Shown in pieces: positions 1-10,423 of a stretch of DNA of 42,123 nucleotides (its first letter is position 1; every line of letters begins with the position of its first letter). This DNA is from an uncultured Alcanivoracaceae bacterium (GTDB lineage: Bacteria; Pseudomonadota; Gammaproteobacteria; Xanthomonadales; Marinicellaceae), in NCBI GenBank assembly GCA_913061105.1, contig CAJXVJ010000005.1, positions 1-42,123 on the forward strand, read 5' to 3'. Below the pieces are notes generated by a model. That model was not told the DNA's origin and did not search any database. It worked only from the letters and a program-made list of their open reading frames with translations. Position numbers and translations under genes: made by a program.

Positions 1-49
1 ACGAGATTTCTGCCTGTCTCGTGGGCTCGGAGATGTGTATAAGAGACAG
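1..49. other. Nextera i7 adapter (sequencing artefact)
   Basis: This is not genomic DNA. It reads as the tail of the Illumina P7 primer (acgagat), an 8-base index (ttctgcct), the Nextera linker gtctcgtgggctcgg and the 19-base Tn5 mosaic end ending in aagagacag. The organism's sequence starts at about base 50. The same adapter and index recur, reverse-complemented, at the other end of the contig. Confidence 0.97.
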
Positions 50-90
50 ATTCGGTACAATATAAACTTTCAAATCCGCAATGAACAACT

Positions 91-2169
91 ATGAAACTTC
101 GTTTTTTATTACTAATTTTCTTATTCAATACTGGTTATATTACTTGTAGCATAGCAGGGACAAATGACCTGATTTTCAACAGCAGTTTTGAGCCGTTGTT
201 TTTTGTAGGTGGGACTACCACCACATCAAATGTTGTCCTAAAGCTCAACCAATATGATGACTACACTATTCTTGGTATTGGTGCTTATGTGACTCCATAC
301 CCTGTTGAAAACGGTTCAGAATATACAGTTGAAGTTGTTCAGTCCCCAGGTAACAATTTGTGTTCTGTCCAAAATAATAATGGTGTGATTCAAAATGATG
401 ATGTGGATAATATTGATGTGTATTGTGGATTAATCAATACAATTTATGATGTCAAACAAGAAAATGTGACTGGACTTGTCTCAATTGAAAACTTGATTGT
501 GACAGAATGCAAAGATTCAGATGGTTACTGGGTACAAACCATTGCAGGAGATGCTGATTATAGTGGTGATGATTATTCTGGTTCTTATGTTAATAAAAGT
601 GGAATCGTTTGTTCAGGTGATAATGCAGATGTTAAAGTGGGTGATAGAGTGACATTAAATCCTGCGTTTGCCAATGATTTTTTTGGACAAGTTCAAATGG
701 TCCATAATTCAATGACCATTCTTTCATCTAATAACACACTACCACAACCTGTAAATACAAGTGTTGCAAGTATATCTGGTATAAATGCAGGACCTCTGGA
801 AGGGGTCTTAGTTAAGGTTAACAACTTAACTGTTACAGATGTACAAACCCCGCCAGGTATTGGAGAATCAAGCCCGAGTAATACTTTTGAAGTCAACAAT
901 CAATTACTTGTGGATGATATACTTTATTTAAAGCAGCCATTTCCTGAAGTTAATGATTTTTATCCATCTGTTACTGGTATTTCAATTTTTAGAAATGGTC
1001 TGTCTAAATTGTTACCGAGATTTTCCCAAGATGTGTATTTTTCTACTGATGGCGTTACTAACTTGGTTATTAATGAAGTTGATTATAATCAAATAAATAC
1101 GGATCAAAATGAATTCGTAGAGATAATGAACCCTTCCAATGGTCCTATATCCCTTGATGGTGTCACAGTATATTTTATAAACGGCAGTAATAATCTAGAT
1201 TACGCTCAGATTGATCTAACAACAATAGGGACTTTATTAGCTGGTCAATATTTAGTCATTGGGTCTGCCAATATGATTGATAACGTGGCAAATGGAGCTT
1301 TGACCCTTGAATTTGATAATCCTGAAAACCAAATACAAAATGGAAACCCAGATGGGTTGGTTTTATTCAACAATAATACAAATTCAGTCATTGACAGCCT
1401 TTCTTATGGTGGAGATATTCCGACAGCTACATTGACTGATATCAATATGGTAGTCAACGTGACTGAAAATAGCGGAAGTGTTGCAGACAGTGGTTTAATT
1501 GATGGGAGTATTGCAAGGGTTCCTAATGGTTTAGATAGAAACTTGAATGATCAAGATTTTACATTCACAGCAGTAGCTACACCTGGTGCTTATAATAACT
1601 TAGTTACAACTCCTGAATTATTAGTTATCAATGAATTTGATTACAACACTCCTGGGACCGATGACATGGAGTTCATAGAAATCTATAATCCATCCTTATC
1701 AGATATTTCATTGATCAATGTCAGTCTTTATTTAATCAACGGGTCAAATAATACAGACTATTCCCAGATAGAACTTGATAGTCTGGTATCAATTCAAGCT
1801 GGGCAATATCTTGTCGTCGGTTCTTCAAATATGATAAATTCTGTTGCCGAAGGGGCATTGAGGTTAACGTTTGAAAACCCAGAAGGCCAAATACAAAACA
1901 GTGATCCTGAGGGCATGGTCTTATTTAATAAAAACAACAATTCAGTAATCGACTCACTGTCTTATGGCAGCGCCATCGCATTGGCAACATTATCAGATTT
2001 GGGTATTATGGTTCAAGTTACTGAGGGCAGCGCTACTGCCACAGACACTAATAATATAAATGGCAGTATTGCAAGAATTCCCAATGGGGATGACACTGAT
2101 AATAATGGTTTTGATTTTAGATTCACAGAAACACTTACTCCTGGTGAATCAAATATTTTTGTAGAATAA
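91..2169 (+). CDS. Secreted protein with two lamin-tail domains
   Basis: A 692-residue exported protein of unknown function. A Sec signal peptide (about residues 1-23) is followed at once by DLIFNSSFEP, which resembles motifs at the ends of two other secreted proteins here. Residues about 37-112 resemble the Ig-like bacterial repeat seen in many gammaproteobacterial surface proteins. About 113-320 look like the OB-fold N-terminal region of secreted ExeM-type nucleases, but no nuclease domain follows. Two lamin-tail domains then lie in tandem, about 324-500 and 508-690, starting LVINEVDYN and LVINEFDYN and clearly duplicated. Lamin-tail domains in bacteria usually sit in extracellular or surface proteins, often beside nucleases. 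The gene stands alone and is followed by a hairpin terminator. No strong Shine-Dalgarno precedes the ATG. The domain calls are by pattern and the cellular role is unknown. Confidence 0.82.
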   Translation: MKLRFLLLIFLFNTGYITCSIAGTNDLIFNSSFEPLFFVGGTTTTSNVVLKLNQYDDYTILGIGAYVTPYPVENGSEYTVEVVQSPGNNLCSVQNNNGVIQNDDVDNIDVYCGLINTIYDVKQENVTGLVSIENLIVTECKDSDGYWVQTIAGDADYSGDDYSGSYVNKSGIVCSGDNADVKVGDRVTLNPAFANDFFGQVQMVHNSMTILSSNNTLPQPVNTSVASISGINAGPLEGVLVKVNNLTVTDVQTPPGIGESSPSNTFEVNNQLLVDDILYLKQPFPEVNDFYPSVTGISIFRNGLSKLLPRFSQDVYFSTDGVTNLVINEVDYNQINTDQNEFVEIMNPSNGPISLDGVTVYFINGSNNLDYAQIDLTTIGTLLAGQYLVIGSANMIDNVANGALTLEFDNPENQIQNGNPDGLVLFNNNTNSVIDSLSYGGDIPTATLTDINMVVNVTENSGSVADSGLIDGSIARVPNGLDRNLNDQDFTFTAVATPGAYNNLVTTPELLVINEFDYNTPGTDDMEFIEIYNPSLSDISLINVSLYLINGSNNTDYSQIELDSLVSIQAGQYLVVGSSNMINSVAEGALRLTFENPEGQIQNSDPEGMVLFNKNNNSVIDSLSYGSAIALATLSDLGIMVQVTEGSATATDTNNINGSIARIPNGDDTDNNGFDFRFTETLTPGESNIFVE

Positions 2170-2214
2170 ATATCAATGCTATAAAAGATGATCCAAATCT
2201 ATGAACTGTTATTC

Positions 2215-2254
2215 AAGTAATAGGAAGAGTGCTTTTCTCTCCCTATTACTTTTA
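2215..2254 (+). terminator. Hairpin terminator after lamin-tail gene
   Basis: The outer stem AAGTAATAGG pairs perfectly with CCTATTACTT. One mismatch leads to a second AGAG/CTCT stem and a 7-base loop. The hairpin is followed by TTTAT, a short U tract, so it may be a moderate intrinsic terminator. Confidence 0.6.
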
Positions 2255-2404
2255 TCCTTGTTACAAGGTTCAAATCTTATAGCAGCTATACTCAACAAGT
2301 TTTTAAAACAACCTTTCCAGATAATTACCTAAAGCTGATTTTATTTTTATACCCAAGCTATTTTTCTGCTAAAATCATGGATTAATTTTAAATGAGAGTT
2401 AAAC

Positions 2405-5400
2405 ATGTTGAATATCCATCACAAATTTGTCTTGATACTTTGCCTGTTATTGGTGTCGTTAACAGGCATTGCAAAAAAAGACGAAAAGAAAAAAGACAAC
2501 CCATTGGCTGGCATGCCATTAAGAAACATTGGACCCGCTTTAATTTCTGGACGTATTTCAGATTTTGCTTTTCATCCTGATAAAAAGCACGTTTTTTATG
2601 TGACCACCGCAGCTGGCAACATGTGGAAAACCACCAATAATACCATTACTTGGGAACCCATATTTGACAACGAAGGTTCATACTCTATAGGTTCGATGAA
2701 AATGGACCCATCAAATCCTTTAACTTTGTGGGTTGGTTCAGGTGAAAACAATGCACAAAGATCGGTGGCATTTGGTGATGGAATTTACAAATCTGTAGAT
2801 GGTGGAAAGTCTTGGAAAAACATGGGTTTAAAAAATTCTGGACATATTTCACAGATATGGGTTCATCCAAAAGATTCAGATACAGTTTTAGTTGCTGCAC
2901 AAGGACCTTTGTGGAGTGATGGTGGAGACCGTGGTTTGTATAAAACCACTGATGGTGGAAAAACTTGGAAAAAAATACTGACAATTGACAAGTACACAGG
3001 TGTTAACGAATTTGTTGTGGATGTGAATAATCCAGATAATATTGTTGCCAGTTCTTATCAACGACGTAGACATGTATGGGTTCTTATCAATGGTGGACCA
3101 GGCAGTGGGATTCACAGAACAACTGACGGAGGAGTTACTTGGAGCGAAGTCAAATCATCATTACCAAAAGACCACATGGGTCGCATTGGCTTGATAGGTG
3201 CACCATCCATGCCAAATCGTATTTATGCCATTGTTGAATCAAACAAAAAAGAACAAGGTGTGTTCTTATCAGATGATTTCGGTGTTTCATTCAGTAAACA
3301 ATCAAGCTATATGGCTAGCAGCCCACAATATTATAACGAATTAGTGGTTGACCCTAAAAATCCAGATCGGGTTTATTCATTAAGTACATTCACAAACATC
3401 TCTGAAGATGCCGGTAAAACTTGGACAAAGTTATCTGATAAATTCCGACACGTAGATGACCATGCCTTATGGATTGATCCAGATAACACTGAACACTTAT
3501 ATATAGGTGGAGATGGTGGAATCTATGAATCCTATGACAGAGGCCAAACTTGGAGACATGTTCAAAATTTACCGATTGCTCAATTTTACAGAATAACACC
3601 AGATAACGCTGAACCTTTCTATAATGTTTGTGGTGGCACCCAAGACAATAATTCTTTATGTGGTCCTTCAAGAACAGACAAAGTTCACGGCATTACTAAT
3701 GCAGATTGGGACATCATTCTTGGTGGTGATGGTTACAAATCTCAAATTGATCCAAACGACCCAAATGTAGTCTATGCACAATACCAATATGGTGGTCTGG
3801 CCCGTGTTGATCGCACAACCGATGAACGTTTATACATTACGCCTCACCCAAAAAAAGGCGAGAATGCATACAAGTGGAATTGGAATACTCCATTAATTAT
3901 TAGTCCACACAAAAGCACACGGTTGTTTTATGCGGCTGAGAAATTATTTCAATCTGATGACCGTGGCAATTCATGGAAAGTGATTAGTCCTGATTTAACC
4001 CAAATGATTGACCGCAACAAACTCAAAGTAATGGGCCGTGTTTGGAGTGTAGATTCTGTAGCAAAAAATGTATCCACTTCAAAATATGGCAGTTTAATTG
4101 GCATTGCTGAAAGTCCTCTACAAGAAGGTTTAATCATGGTGGGTTCGGATGATGGTATTATCAGCACAACCAATAATGGTGGTAAAGATTGGAATTCAAT
4201 CAAAACATTCCCTAAAGTACCGGACATGTCTTATGTTTCAGATGTGTTATTATCTTCTCATAATAAAAATGTGGCATATGCGACTATTGATAATCACAAG
4301 CGTGGTGATTTCAAACCTTATGTTTTGAAATCAACTGATCAAGGCAAAAGCTGGAAACAAATCAGCAACAATTTACCAAAAAGAGGTCCTACTCATACAA
4401 TTGTAGAAGATCACATCGATCCAAATCTATTGTTTGTTGGTACTGAATTTGGATTATTTTTCACACAAAATGGTGGAGACAGTTGGACTGAATTTTCCAG
4501 CCTACCAACCACTGCCATTCGTGACCTAGAAATTCAACGCCGAGAGAGCGATTTGGTTGTTGCATCTTTTGGACGAGGTATTTATATTTTAGATGATTAC
4601 TCTCCTTTAAGAACAAAAGCCTCAGACTTAAACAAAGAAGCAGCTACCCTATTCCCTATACGTGATTCATGGATTTATATAGAAGGTTCTCGCATTGACA
4701 ACAGAGAAAAAGGCTCGTCAGGCAGTGGTTATTTCACTGCAAAAAACCCACCCTCTGGTGTGACGTTTTCTTATTATCTAAAAGACAATTATAAGTCTCT
4801 CAAGAAACAACGCCGAGCCAAAGAAATAAAGCTTGAGAAAGATTCAGCAGATACACCTTATCCTTCTTGGGAACAGTTAAGAAAAGAAGACAATGAACAA
4901 GCACCAAAACTGTATTTTGAAATTAAAGACAGCAATGACACAATTGTTAGTCGTGTTGCTGCCAAAACCCAAAAAGGTTTCCACAGAAGCCAATGGAACA
5001 TGCGCTTGCCTGCTCCTGATGCAGTTAAGTTAAAACAACCGGCATGGATTCCGTATTGGGCATCACCTCCTATGGGACCATTAGCTACTCCTGGCATGTA
5101 TACCGCGACTCTTTTCAAAAGACAAGCTGGTACATTGACTCAAATGGGCAGTTCACAACCATTTAAATTAAAAGTATTAAGAAACAGCACTGAAATCACC
5201 AAAGATCCACAATCAGTCCAAGATTTCCATACCAAACTGGTTAATTTACAACGCGTAATCGAAGGTGTTGATGGCAAATACGGTGAGATAAATAACAGTG
5301 TCGCTTATCTTTACAAAGCCTTAGAACTAACGACAACTACTGATGAAGCAATGAGAAATGAATTGAATAACCTCAGAGAAAGACTCATTAGTTTTGGAAT

Positions 5401-5674
5401 TAAATTGAATGGTGATTCTACCATTTCTTCAAGAGCTGAACCCGTACCTTGGTCAGTATCTAATCGTGTTGGTAGTTTGTATGGAAGCATTATTAAAACC
5501 CAATATGATATACCACAAGGTTTTAAAGATTCGTATGTCATAGCCGAGTCAGAAACTTCAAGCCTAGTTAAAGAATTGAAATCAATTTATACAGATCTCA
5601 AAACTTTCGAAAAAGCAATTGAAGCCAAGGGTGCCCCATGGACGCCAGGAAGATTGCCCAATTGGGAAGATTAA
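2405..5674 (+). CDS. Secreted sortilin/VPS10-like BNR propeller protein
   Basis: A 1089-residue exported protein. Residues 1-23 are a Sec signal peptide ending near LTGIA. From about 40 to 740 there are repeated Asp-box/BNR signatures such as SVDGGKSWKN, TTDGGKTWKK and STDQGKSWKQ, with DPxNP turns between blades. This is the layout of the ten-bladed VPS10/sortilin-type propeller that is often labelled glycosyl hydrolase or sialidase-like. The C-terminal 300 residues are a separate alpha/beta region rich in charged residues, as is usual for this family. I see no catalytic residues that would justify calling it a glycosidase. Such proteins are common in polymer-degrading marine bacteria, and their ligand is generally unknown. 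A weak AGAG lies upstream of the ATG. An overlapping ORF starting at 2392 is in another frame and is a shadow. A strong terminator follows. Confidence 0.85.
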   Translation: MLNIHHKFVLILCLLLVSLTGIAKKDEKKKDNPLAGMPLRNIGPALISGRISDFAFHPDKKHVFYVTTAAGNMWKTTNNTITWEPIFDNEGSYSIGSMKMDPSNPLTLWVGSGENNAQRSVAFGDGIYKSVDGGKSWKNMGLKNSGHISQIWVHPKDSDTVLVAAQGPLWSDGGDRGLYKTTDGGKTWKKILTIDKYTGVNEFVVDVNNPDNIVASSYQRRRHVWVLINGGPGSGIHRTTDGGVTWSEVKSSLPKDHMGRIGLIGAPSMPNRIYAIVESNKKEQGVFLSDDFGVSFSKQSSYMASSPQYYNELVVDPKNPDRVYSLSTFTNISEDAGKTWTKLSDKFRHVDDHALWIDPDNTEHLYIGGDGGIYESYDRGQTWRHVQNLPIAQFYRITPDNAEPFYNVCGGTQDNNSLCGPSRTDKVHGITNADWDIILGGDGYKSQIDPNDPNVVYAQYQYGGLARVDRTTDERLYITPHPKKGENAYKWNWNTPLIISPHKSTRLFYAAEKLFQSDDRGNSWKVISPDLTQMIDRNKLKVMGRVWSVDSVAKNVSTSKYGSLIGIAESPLQEGLIMVGSDDGIISTTNNGGKDWNSIKTFPKVPDMSYVSDVLLSSHNKNVAYATIDNHKRGDFKPYVLKSTDQGKSWKQISNNLPKRGPTHTIVEDHIDPNLLFVGTEFGLFFTQNGGDSWTEFSSLPTTAIRDLEIQRRESDLVVASFGRGIYILDDYSPLRTKASDLNKEAATLFPIRDSWIYIEGSRIDNREKGSSGSGYFTAKNPPSGVTFSYYLKDNYKSLKKQRRAKEIKLEKDSADTPYPSWEQLRKEDNEQAPKLYFEIKDSNDTIVSRVAAKTQKGFHRSQWNMRLPAPDAVKLKQPAWIPYWASPPMGPLATPGMYTATLFKRQAGTLTQMGSSQPFKLKVLRNSTEITKDPQSVQDFHTKLVNLQRVIEGVDGKYGEINNSVAYLYKALELTTTTDEAMRNELNNLRERLISFGIKLNGDSTISSRAEPVPWSVSNRVGSLYGSIIKTQYDIPQGFKDSYVIAESETSSLVKELKSIYTDLKTFEKAIEAKGAPWTPGRLPNWED

Positions 5675-5694
5675 TGATTCTTTGAAGAACGGAC

Positions 5695-5721
5695 AAAAGC
5701 CTGCTTAATGCAGGCTTTTTT
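5695..5721 (+). terminator. Intrinsic terminator
   Basis: A perfect 10-bp stem (AAAAGCCTGC/GCAGGCTTTT) with loop TTAAT runs into six T residues. It ends transcription of the propeller-protein gene. Confidence 0.92.
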
Positions 5722-5808
5722 GTATGATAAAAATCTTGAGAATAATTATGCTTCACTAATCAAACTATTTTATTTATAATATAGTATCCTAAGCAATTGA
5801 GAATATTG

Positions 5809-8800
5809 ATGACACCACATAGATCAATCCATAATTATTTATTATTAATACTCTTTTCAATCGCCATACAAGCCAAGGATGAAGACAAACCCATGGCCTA
5901 TTCAGAGCTTCCCAGTCAATATTATCAGAAGTTTATATTGTCTAATTTTAATAATGATAATGATAAAATTACATTCTATGGGCTTAAAAATGGCAATCAA
6001 GACTTTAGCATTCAACAAAAAAGTATATACCAAAATGGAGATTTGAGTATACAAGCAAAATCTGAAGGTTCAAATGCATGGATTAATGCAACGATAGGTA
6101 AAAATAGCATATTTGGAGAAATGCATGAAAATAATAAGCACCACATAATTACTACTGATGCCAATGGCTCATGGTTAATTGAATTGCCTAAAGATGGATT
6201 AATTTACAACAGTTGTCCACTCAATCATGAACAACCAGAATCTCAAAAAGTTTCCCATAATTCAACCCAAAAAAATAATTCCAATGAAGGTACATCAAAT
6301 GTCATTGATTTTTATATGATGTATGATCAAGCCATTGAAGACAGGTACCCTGGAGAATTACTTGAAACGCGATTAAATCAATATTTCAATGTCGCCAATC
6401 AATCACTGTTTAATAGTAATATTGATTTGAAGGTTAGATTAGTTGGCTTTGAAAAAACCAATTACAACTCTTCCAATTCAAATGAAATTGCCAGAAATAA
6501 TATAAGAGCGGCTTTAGCTGGAGCACCAGTCAACGGATTAAATAACTTACTTCAAAGACGTCAACAATTGGGTGCAGATATGGTTGTATTAATAAGACCG
6601 CATAATATTCAGACCCGTGGAAATTGTGGTATTGCCTATTTTCCTGTAACTACTGACAATGGCAATTCATTCGATGACACATATGGTGTCCATGTGATGA
6701 GCGATGGCATGAGTAGCTGGTCTATTTGTACTGATCAATTGATGATACATGAACTTGGACACAATTTAGGTGCCACGCATCACAATGATCCAAACGATTA
6801 TTTGCCTGGCGGTGGGGGCTATGCCAAAATTGGTAAATTTAGCACAATTATGGGTTCCTTTGGCACAGGTCAACCTGAAAGGTTTTTCGAGATTGATGCC
6901 TTTTCAAACCCAAATATACAATGTGCAGGTGTACCTTGCGGTGTTGCCAATCAATCCAACAATGCTAATGTAGCCTCACAGTTGGTTCCATTTGTGGCCA
7001 ATTATCAACCAAGCATTTCAAACCTGCCGTTGTCAAACATTAAAACCCCATCAAACCCAGACAGTGATGGGGATGGTCTCAGTGATTGGGATGATGAATT
7101 TCCTTTTGATAAAAACGAAACATCAGACCTCGATGATGATGGTGTTGGAGATAATTCTGATGCCTTTCCTACAAATGCTTCTGAACAATATGATACTGAT
7201 AATGACGGTATTGGGAACAATGCCGATAACGATGATGATGGAGATGGTGTTAATGATAATTCCGATTATTTTCCTTTAGATGAAAATGAAGTCAGTGACA
7301 GTGATATCGATGGTATGGGTGATAATGCGGATGCATTTCCAAATAATATTTTCGAGCAAGTTGATAATGACAATGATTCAATCGGTGATAATCAAGACCT
7401 GGATGATGACAATGATGGTTTTGATGATACTGATAACATTGCTCAAGACATTTTGGTTATTAATACTGGTAGTAATCAAATATTGCGATTTGATGCACAA
7501 ACTGGTCAACCTAAAGGCATTGAATTAACAGCCGATGATGGATTACTCACTTTTCAGTCTGATTTAAGCTACCGTGAAGGTGAACAGGTGCTGTACTATA
7601 CCAGCTCTTCTTCAGTCAAACGATTAGATTTAAGTAACAGAAACCCATTGGATTTAGCTATTCCTCCTTATTTCAGAGATGATTTTTATCCGCGATTGTC
7701 AATTTATTTGAACTCAGGTTTTCCAACAAGTTTAACCAATATTCAAGGGACATCTGAAATAGTTCTCTCAACACTAAGAAGTACACAACCAATTAGATTC
7801 AAAGGTTCTTTTCCTACACTGAGAAATGGAAGTTATATTTTAGAAAACAACGAAAACATATTAGACATAGTTAATGATAATTCTGATATATATTTCCTAG
7901 ACCAATCTTCAAGCATATACAAAGGCCAAATTACAGACACAAATATTCAAAAATTAGGTGGAAACAATTCATGGATGAGCAATCAATTTGCCATGCAAAA
8001 GACCCAGGACAACCGATTGTTAATTTCCAATCAAAACACAAATCATATTGGTACCATTGATGCCAATTCTGGCGCTTATTTAGGCATTTTTGCCAAGATT
8101 AGTGATTATGGTTATACCAACCCAACAGGAATGGCAATTACAAATGAGAACATACTGTTAGTTGCAGCAAATGACCAAAACAGTATTTTAAAGTTTGACA
8201 TTTCTAATGGTGAATTTTTAGGACTATTGGTGGCTGATAAAGGCTTAAACGATCCTTATAAAATGATAGTCGTTCCTAAATTAGTTGATAGGTTTCACAA
8301 TGAAGATGATAAAGTCATCAGACCAAATGCAGGCCTATGGTTTAACCAAGCCAAAAATGGCAGAGGATTTGACATACAGATTTTTAATAACCGTTTGTCA
8401 GTGATTTGGTATACCTTCGACGAATCAGGCTTACCAATATGGTACATCAGTTCTGGCGAATTGAACGGGTTTCAGTATGAAGGCGAATTTTTAAAAACAC
8501 ACTTAAATACTGATAACTCTGTTTCAACTGAAATAGTTGGCAGCATTAGTATTGACTTTAATGATGAAAGAAATGCCGAGGTTAACTGGCAAATTAATAA
8601 CAATCAAGGTTCAGAATCCATTGATTGGTTGACTTGGAGCAACCAAGCTGAGACCGAAAACTATACAGGATTATGGGGCCGCCCAGATGGTCCTGGTTGG
8701 GGAGTTTCAGTAGCTACCATTGGCCCAACTTCAGTAGCTATTCCTTATATCTATGATTCATCAGGTGAGCCTAGGTGGTTAATAAGCAACCCAATTGATA

Positions 8801-9033
8801 CACTTACTCCTTTAAGCTTTTCACTCAACTCTGTCTATAGCAATACATTGTGCCCTGGTTGTACTGGCGATCCTTCATTTACCATGGACCCTTCAGGAAC
8901 AATGACATTAGATCTTTCAGAAAACAAGTCTTGGGACAGCAATATATTATTTAATGCGCCATTAAATGGAGATTGGATACTTGATGATACTGATTTAATA
9001 CTGTTCTCTTTACCGGCAACAAGACCTCGCTAA
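5809..9033 (+). CDS. Secreted zinc metalloprotease with TSP3 repeats
   Basis: A 1074-residue protein when read from the ATG at 5809. The ORF track begins four codons earlier at a TTG, but the ATG gives a standard signal peptide ending near IQAKD. HELGHNLGATHH (from about residue 314) is the HExxHxxGxxH zinc site of metzincins, and STIMG about 25 residues later supplies the Met-turn. This suggests an M12-like (reprolysin-type) protease. Residues about 417-545 hold thrombospondin type-3 calcium repeats (DSDGDGLSDWDDEFP and relatives). About 545-820 look like an NHL/YVTN-type propeller. The last 250 residues contain two copies of a domain around GRGFDIQIFNN...WYTFDESG and GPGWGVSVAT...YIYDSSG, which I know only as an unnamed domain in secreted gammaproteobacterial proteins. 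It probably acts outside the cell. A TATAAT lies at 5775-5780 without a convincing -35. Confidence 0.88.
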   Translation: MTPHRSIHNYLLLILFSIAIQAKDEDKPMAYSELPSQYYQKFILSNFNNDNDKITFYGLKNGNQDFSIQQKSIYQNGDLSIQAKSEGSNAWINATIGKNSIFGEMHENNKHHIITTDANGSWLIELPKDGLIYNSCPLNHEQPESQKVSHNSTQKNNSNEGTSNVIDFYMMYDQAIEDRYPGELLETRLNQYFNVANQSLFNSNIDLKVRLVGFEKTNYNSSNSNEIARNNIRAALAGAPVNGLNNLLQRRQQLGADMVVLIRPHNIQTRGNCGIAYFPVTTDNGNSFDDTYGVHVMSDGMSSWSICTDQLMIHELGHNLGATHHNDPNDYLPGGGGYAKIGKFSTIMGSFGTGQPERFFEIDAFSNPNIQCAGVPCGVANQSNNANVASQLVPFVANYQPSISNLPLSNIKTPSNPDSDGDGLSDWDDEFPFDKNETSDLDDDGVGDNSDAFPTNASEQYDTDNDGIGNNADNDDDGDGVNDNSDYFPLDENEVSDSDIDGMGDNADAFPNNIFEQVDNDNDSIGDNQDLDDDNDGFDDTDNIAQDILVINTGSNQILRFDAQTGQPKGIELTADDGLLTFQSDLSYREGEQVLYYTSSSSVKRLDLSNRNPLDLAIPPYFRDDFYPRLSIYLNSGFPTSLTNIQGTSEIVLSTLRSTQPIRFKGSFPTLRNGSYILENNENILDIVNDNSDIYFLDQSSSIYKGQITDTNIQKLGGNNSWMSNQFAMQKTQDNRLLISNQNTNHIGTIDANSGAYLGIFAKISDYGYTNPTGMAITNENILLVAANDQNSILKFDISNGEFLGLLVADKGLNDPYKMIVVPKLVDRFHNEDDKVIRPNAGLWFNQAKNGRGFDIQIFNNRLSVIWYTFDESGLPIWYISSGELNGFQYEGEFLKTHLNTDNSVSTEIVGSISIDFNDERNAEVNWQINNNQGSESIDWLTWSNQAETENYTGLWGRPDGPGWGVSVATIGPTSVAIPYIYDSSGEPRWLISNPIDTLTPLSFSLNSVYSNTLCPGCTGDPSFTMDPSGTMTLDLSENKSWDSNILFNAPLNGDWILDDTDLILFSLPATRPR

Positions 9034-9180
9034 TGTAATGAGAAATCTATTAAGGATTATTAGATAAAACCATGCATAGAACATAAGTTTTAAAAATGTG
9101 TTTTACAAATATTTAACACAAGCAAAATATAACCATGGTAGTATGTGCTATCTCCATTTTGACTTGACCAGGACCAACAC

Positions 9181-10398
9181 ATGATTCTAAAAAAAATATT
9201 AGTTTTTATTACCATTGTTTGTTTAGTCAACAGTAATGTTATAGCTCAATCCACAGATAAAACCAATGGGGTTTTTAACACCAAACCAAAACTCATAAAC
9301 AAGAATCATAAAACGGTTATCCCAATTGAAATCTGGAACAACAAAATATTTCTAACTGCCAAAGTCAATGACAAAGCTTATCGTTTTATATTAGACACTG
9401 GATCTCCTACCATATTAACCACTAAAGTCGCCAATGAATTGAAGCTTGAGATTAAAGGAGAAAATACAGGTCAAGATGCCAATGGAAACCTGGTTAAAAT
9501 GGATTTGTCCATTCTAGAAAAATTGCAATTAGGTGATGTTACCATTGAAAATATTCCTGTGTTTATATTTGATCCATCAAAGTTGGAAATTGCTGGAGAA
9601 CTGTTTGATGGCGGAATTATTGGATCTGAAATAATGCCATTAACCAATTGGCAAATTAATTTTAAAGACAAATACATCATATTAACCGATGATACTTCTC
9701 AATTGGATTACATTAAAAAAGCCCAAAAGGCCGAACTGAAAATTTACAATTACCCATTCATGCCCATCATGGAATATACCATCAATAAGAAATTCAAAGA
9801 CAATGCTTTGTTTGACACTGGCAGTACTGAGTTATTGCACCTTTTTGACAAGGCATATCAAGAATTAATCAAGCAAAAATTGGTCAATTCTCAGGCACAA
9901 ATAGCCCATGGTACTTTTGGAGAATCTGGTGGTGGCAGAGGCAAAGACAACACATTTCACTTCACTTCTATAAAAAAATTAAACATAGGAGAATTGGATT
10001 TTAAAGATTCTCAGGTGTGGACACGGCCCCATGCACCTTCATTGATTGGTTCGAAAATATTTGAATCACAAATAGTAACATTGGATTATGCCAATAAGGC
10101 GGCCTATTTCCATCAATACAAAAAACCTTTACCTCAGGAAAAATCATTTGGATTTAGACCCTATTTTAAGGATCAAAAAGTTTATCTTGGTTTCTTAAAA
10201 GAGCTATCCCCAGCTGCCAGATCAGGATTACAATTACATAACCAAATATTAAAAATTAATGACACAGGTTTAACCCAACTAAATAAATCAGAACTGCTTG
10301 ATACCCTAACATTAATATCAAACAGCCTTAAAGAAGAATCAATCGAAATAACCTTTGTGAGTAATGGAGTTGAAAAGAAAGTGACGTTGAAAAAATAA
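9181..10398 (+). CDS. Aspartyl protease family protein with PDZ domain
   Basis: A 405-residue exported protein. A signal peptide (about 1-22, ending NVIAQ) precedes two retropepsin-type motifs: LDTGSPTIL (Asp about 72) and FDTGSTELL (Asp about 212). Having both Asp-Thr-Gly lobes on one chain suggests a pseudodimeric active site like those of bacterial 'aspartyl protease family' proteins. Residues about 320-405 form a PDZ domain (LGFLKELSPAARSGLQLHN, then a typical ILKIND strand), probably for substrate or partner binding. An AGGA lies just before the ATG. The gene converges on the esterase-like gene with a gap of about 25 bases and no clear terminator. The proteolytic substrate is unknown. 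The family assignment is firm and activity is inferred. Confidence 0.87.
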   Translation: MILKKILVFITIVCLVNSNVIAQSTDKTNGVFNTKPKLINKNHKTVIPIEIWNNKIFLTAKVNDKAYRFILDTGSPTILTTKVANELKLEIKGENTGQDANGNLVKMDLSILEKLQLGDVTIENIPVFIFDPSKLEIAGELFDGGIIGSEIMPLTNWQINFKDKYIILTDDTSQLDYIKKAQKAELKIYNYPFMPIMEYTINKKFKDNALFDTGSTELLHLFDKAYQELIKQKLVNSQAQIAHGTFGESGGGRGKDNTFHFTSIKKLNIGELDFKDSQVWTRPHAPSLIGSKIFESQIVTLDYANKAAYFHQYKKPLPQEKSFGFRPYFKDQKVYLGFLKELSPAARSGLQLHNQILKINDTGLTQLNKSELLDTLTLISNSLKEESIEITFVSNGVEKKVTLKK

Positions 10399-10423
10399 TG
10401 GCTCTTCCAAAAATAATTTAGAC

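Noticed and set aside
2392-2580. 62-residue ORF starting 13 bases before the propeller-protein gene
   Set aside because: It overlaps the signal peptide and first domain of the real gene in another frame.
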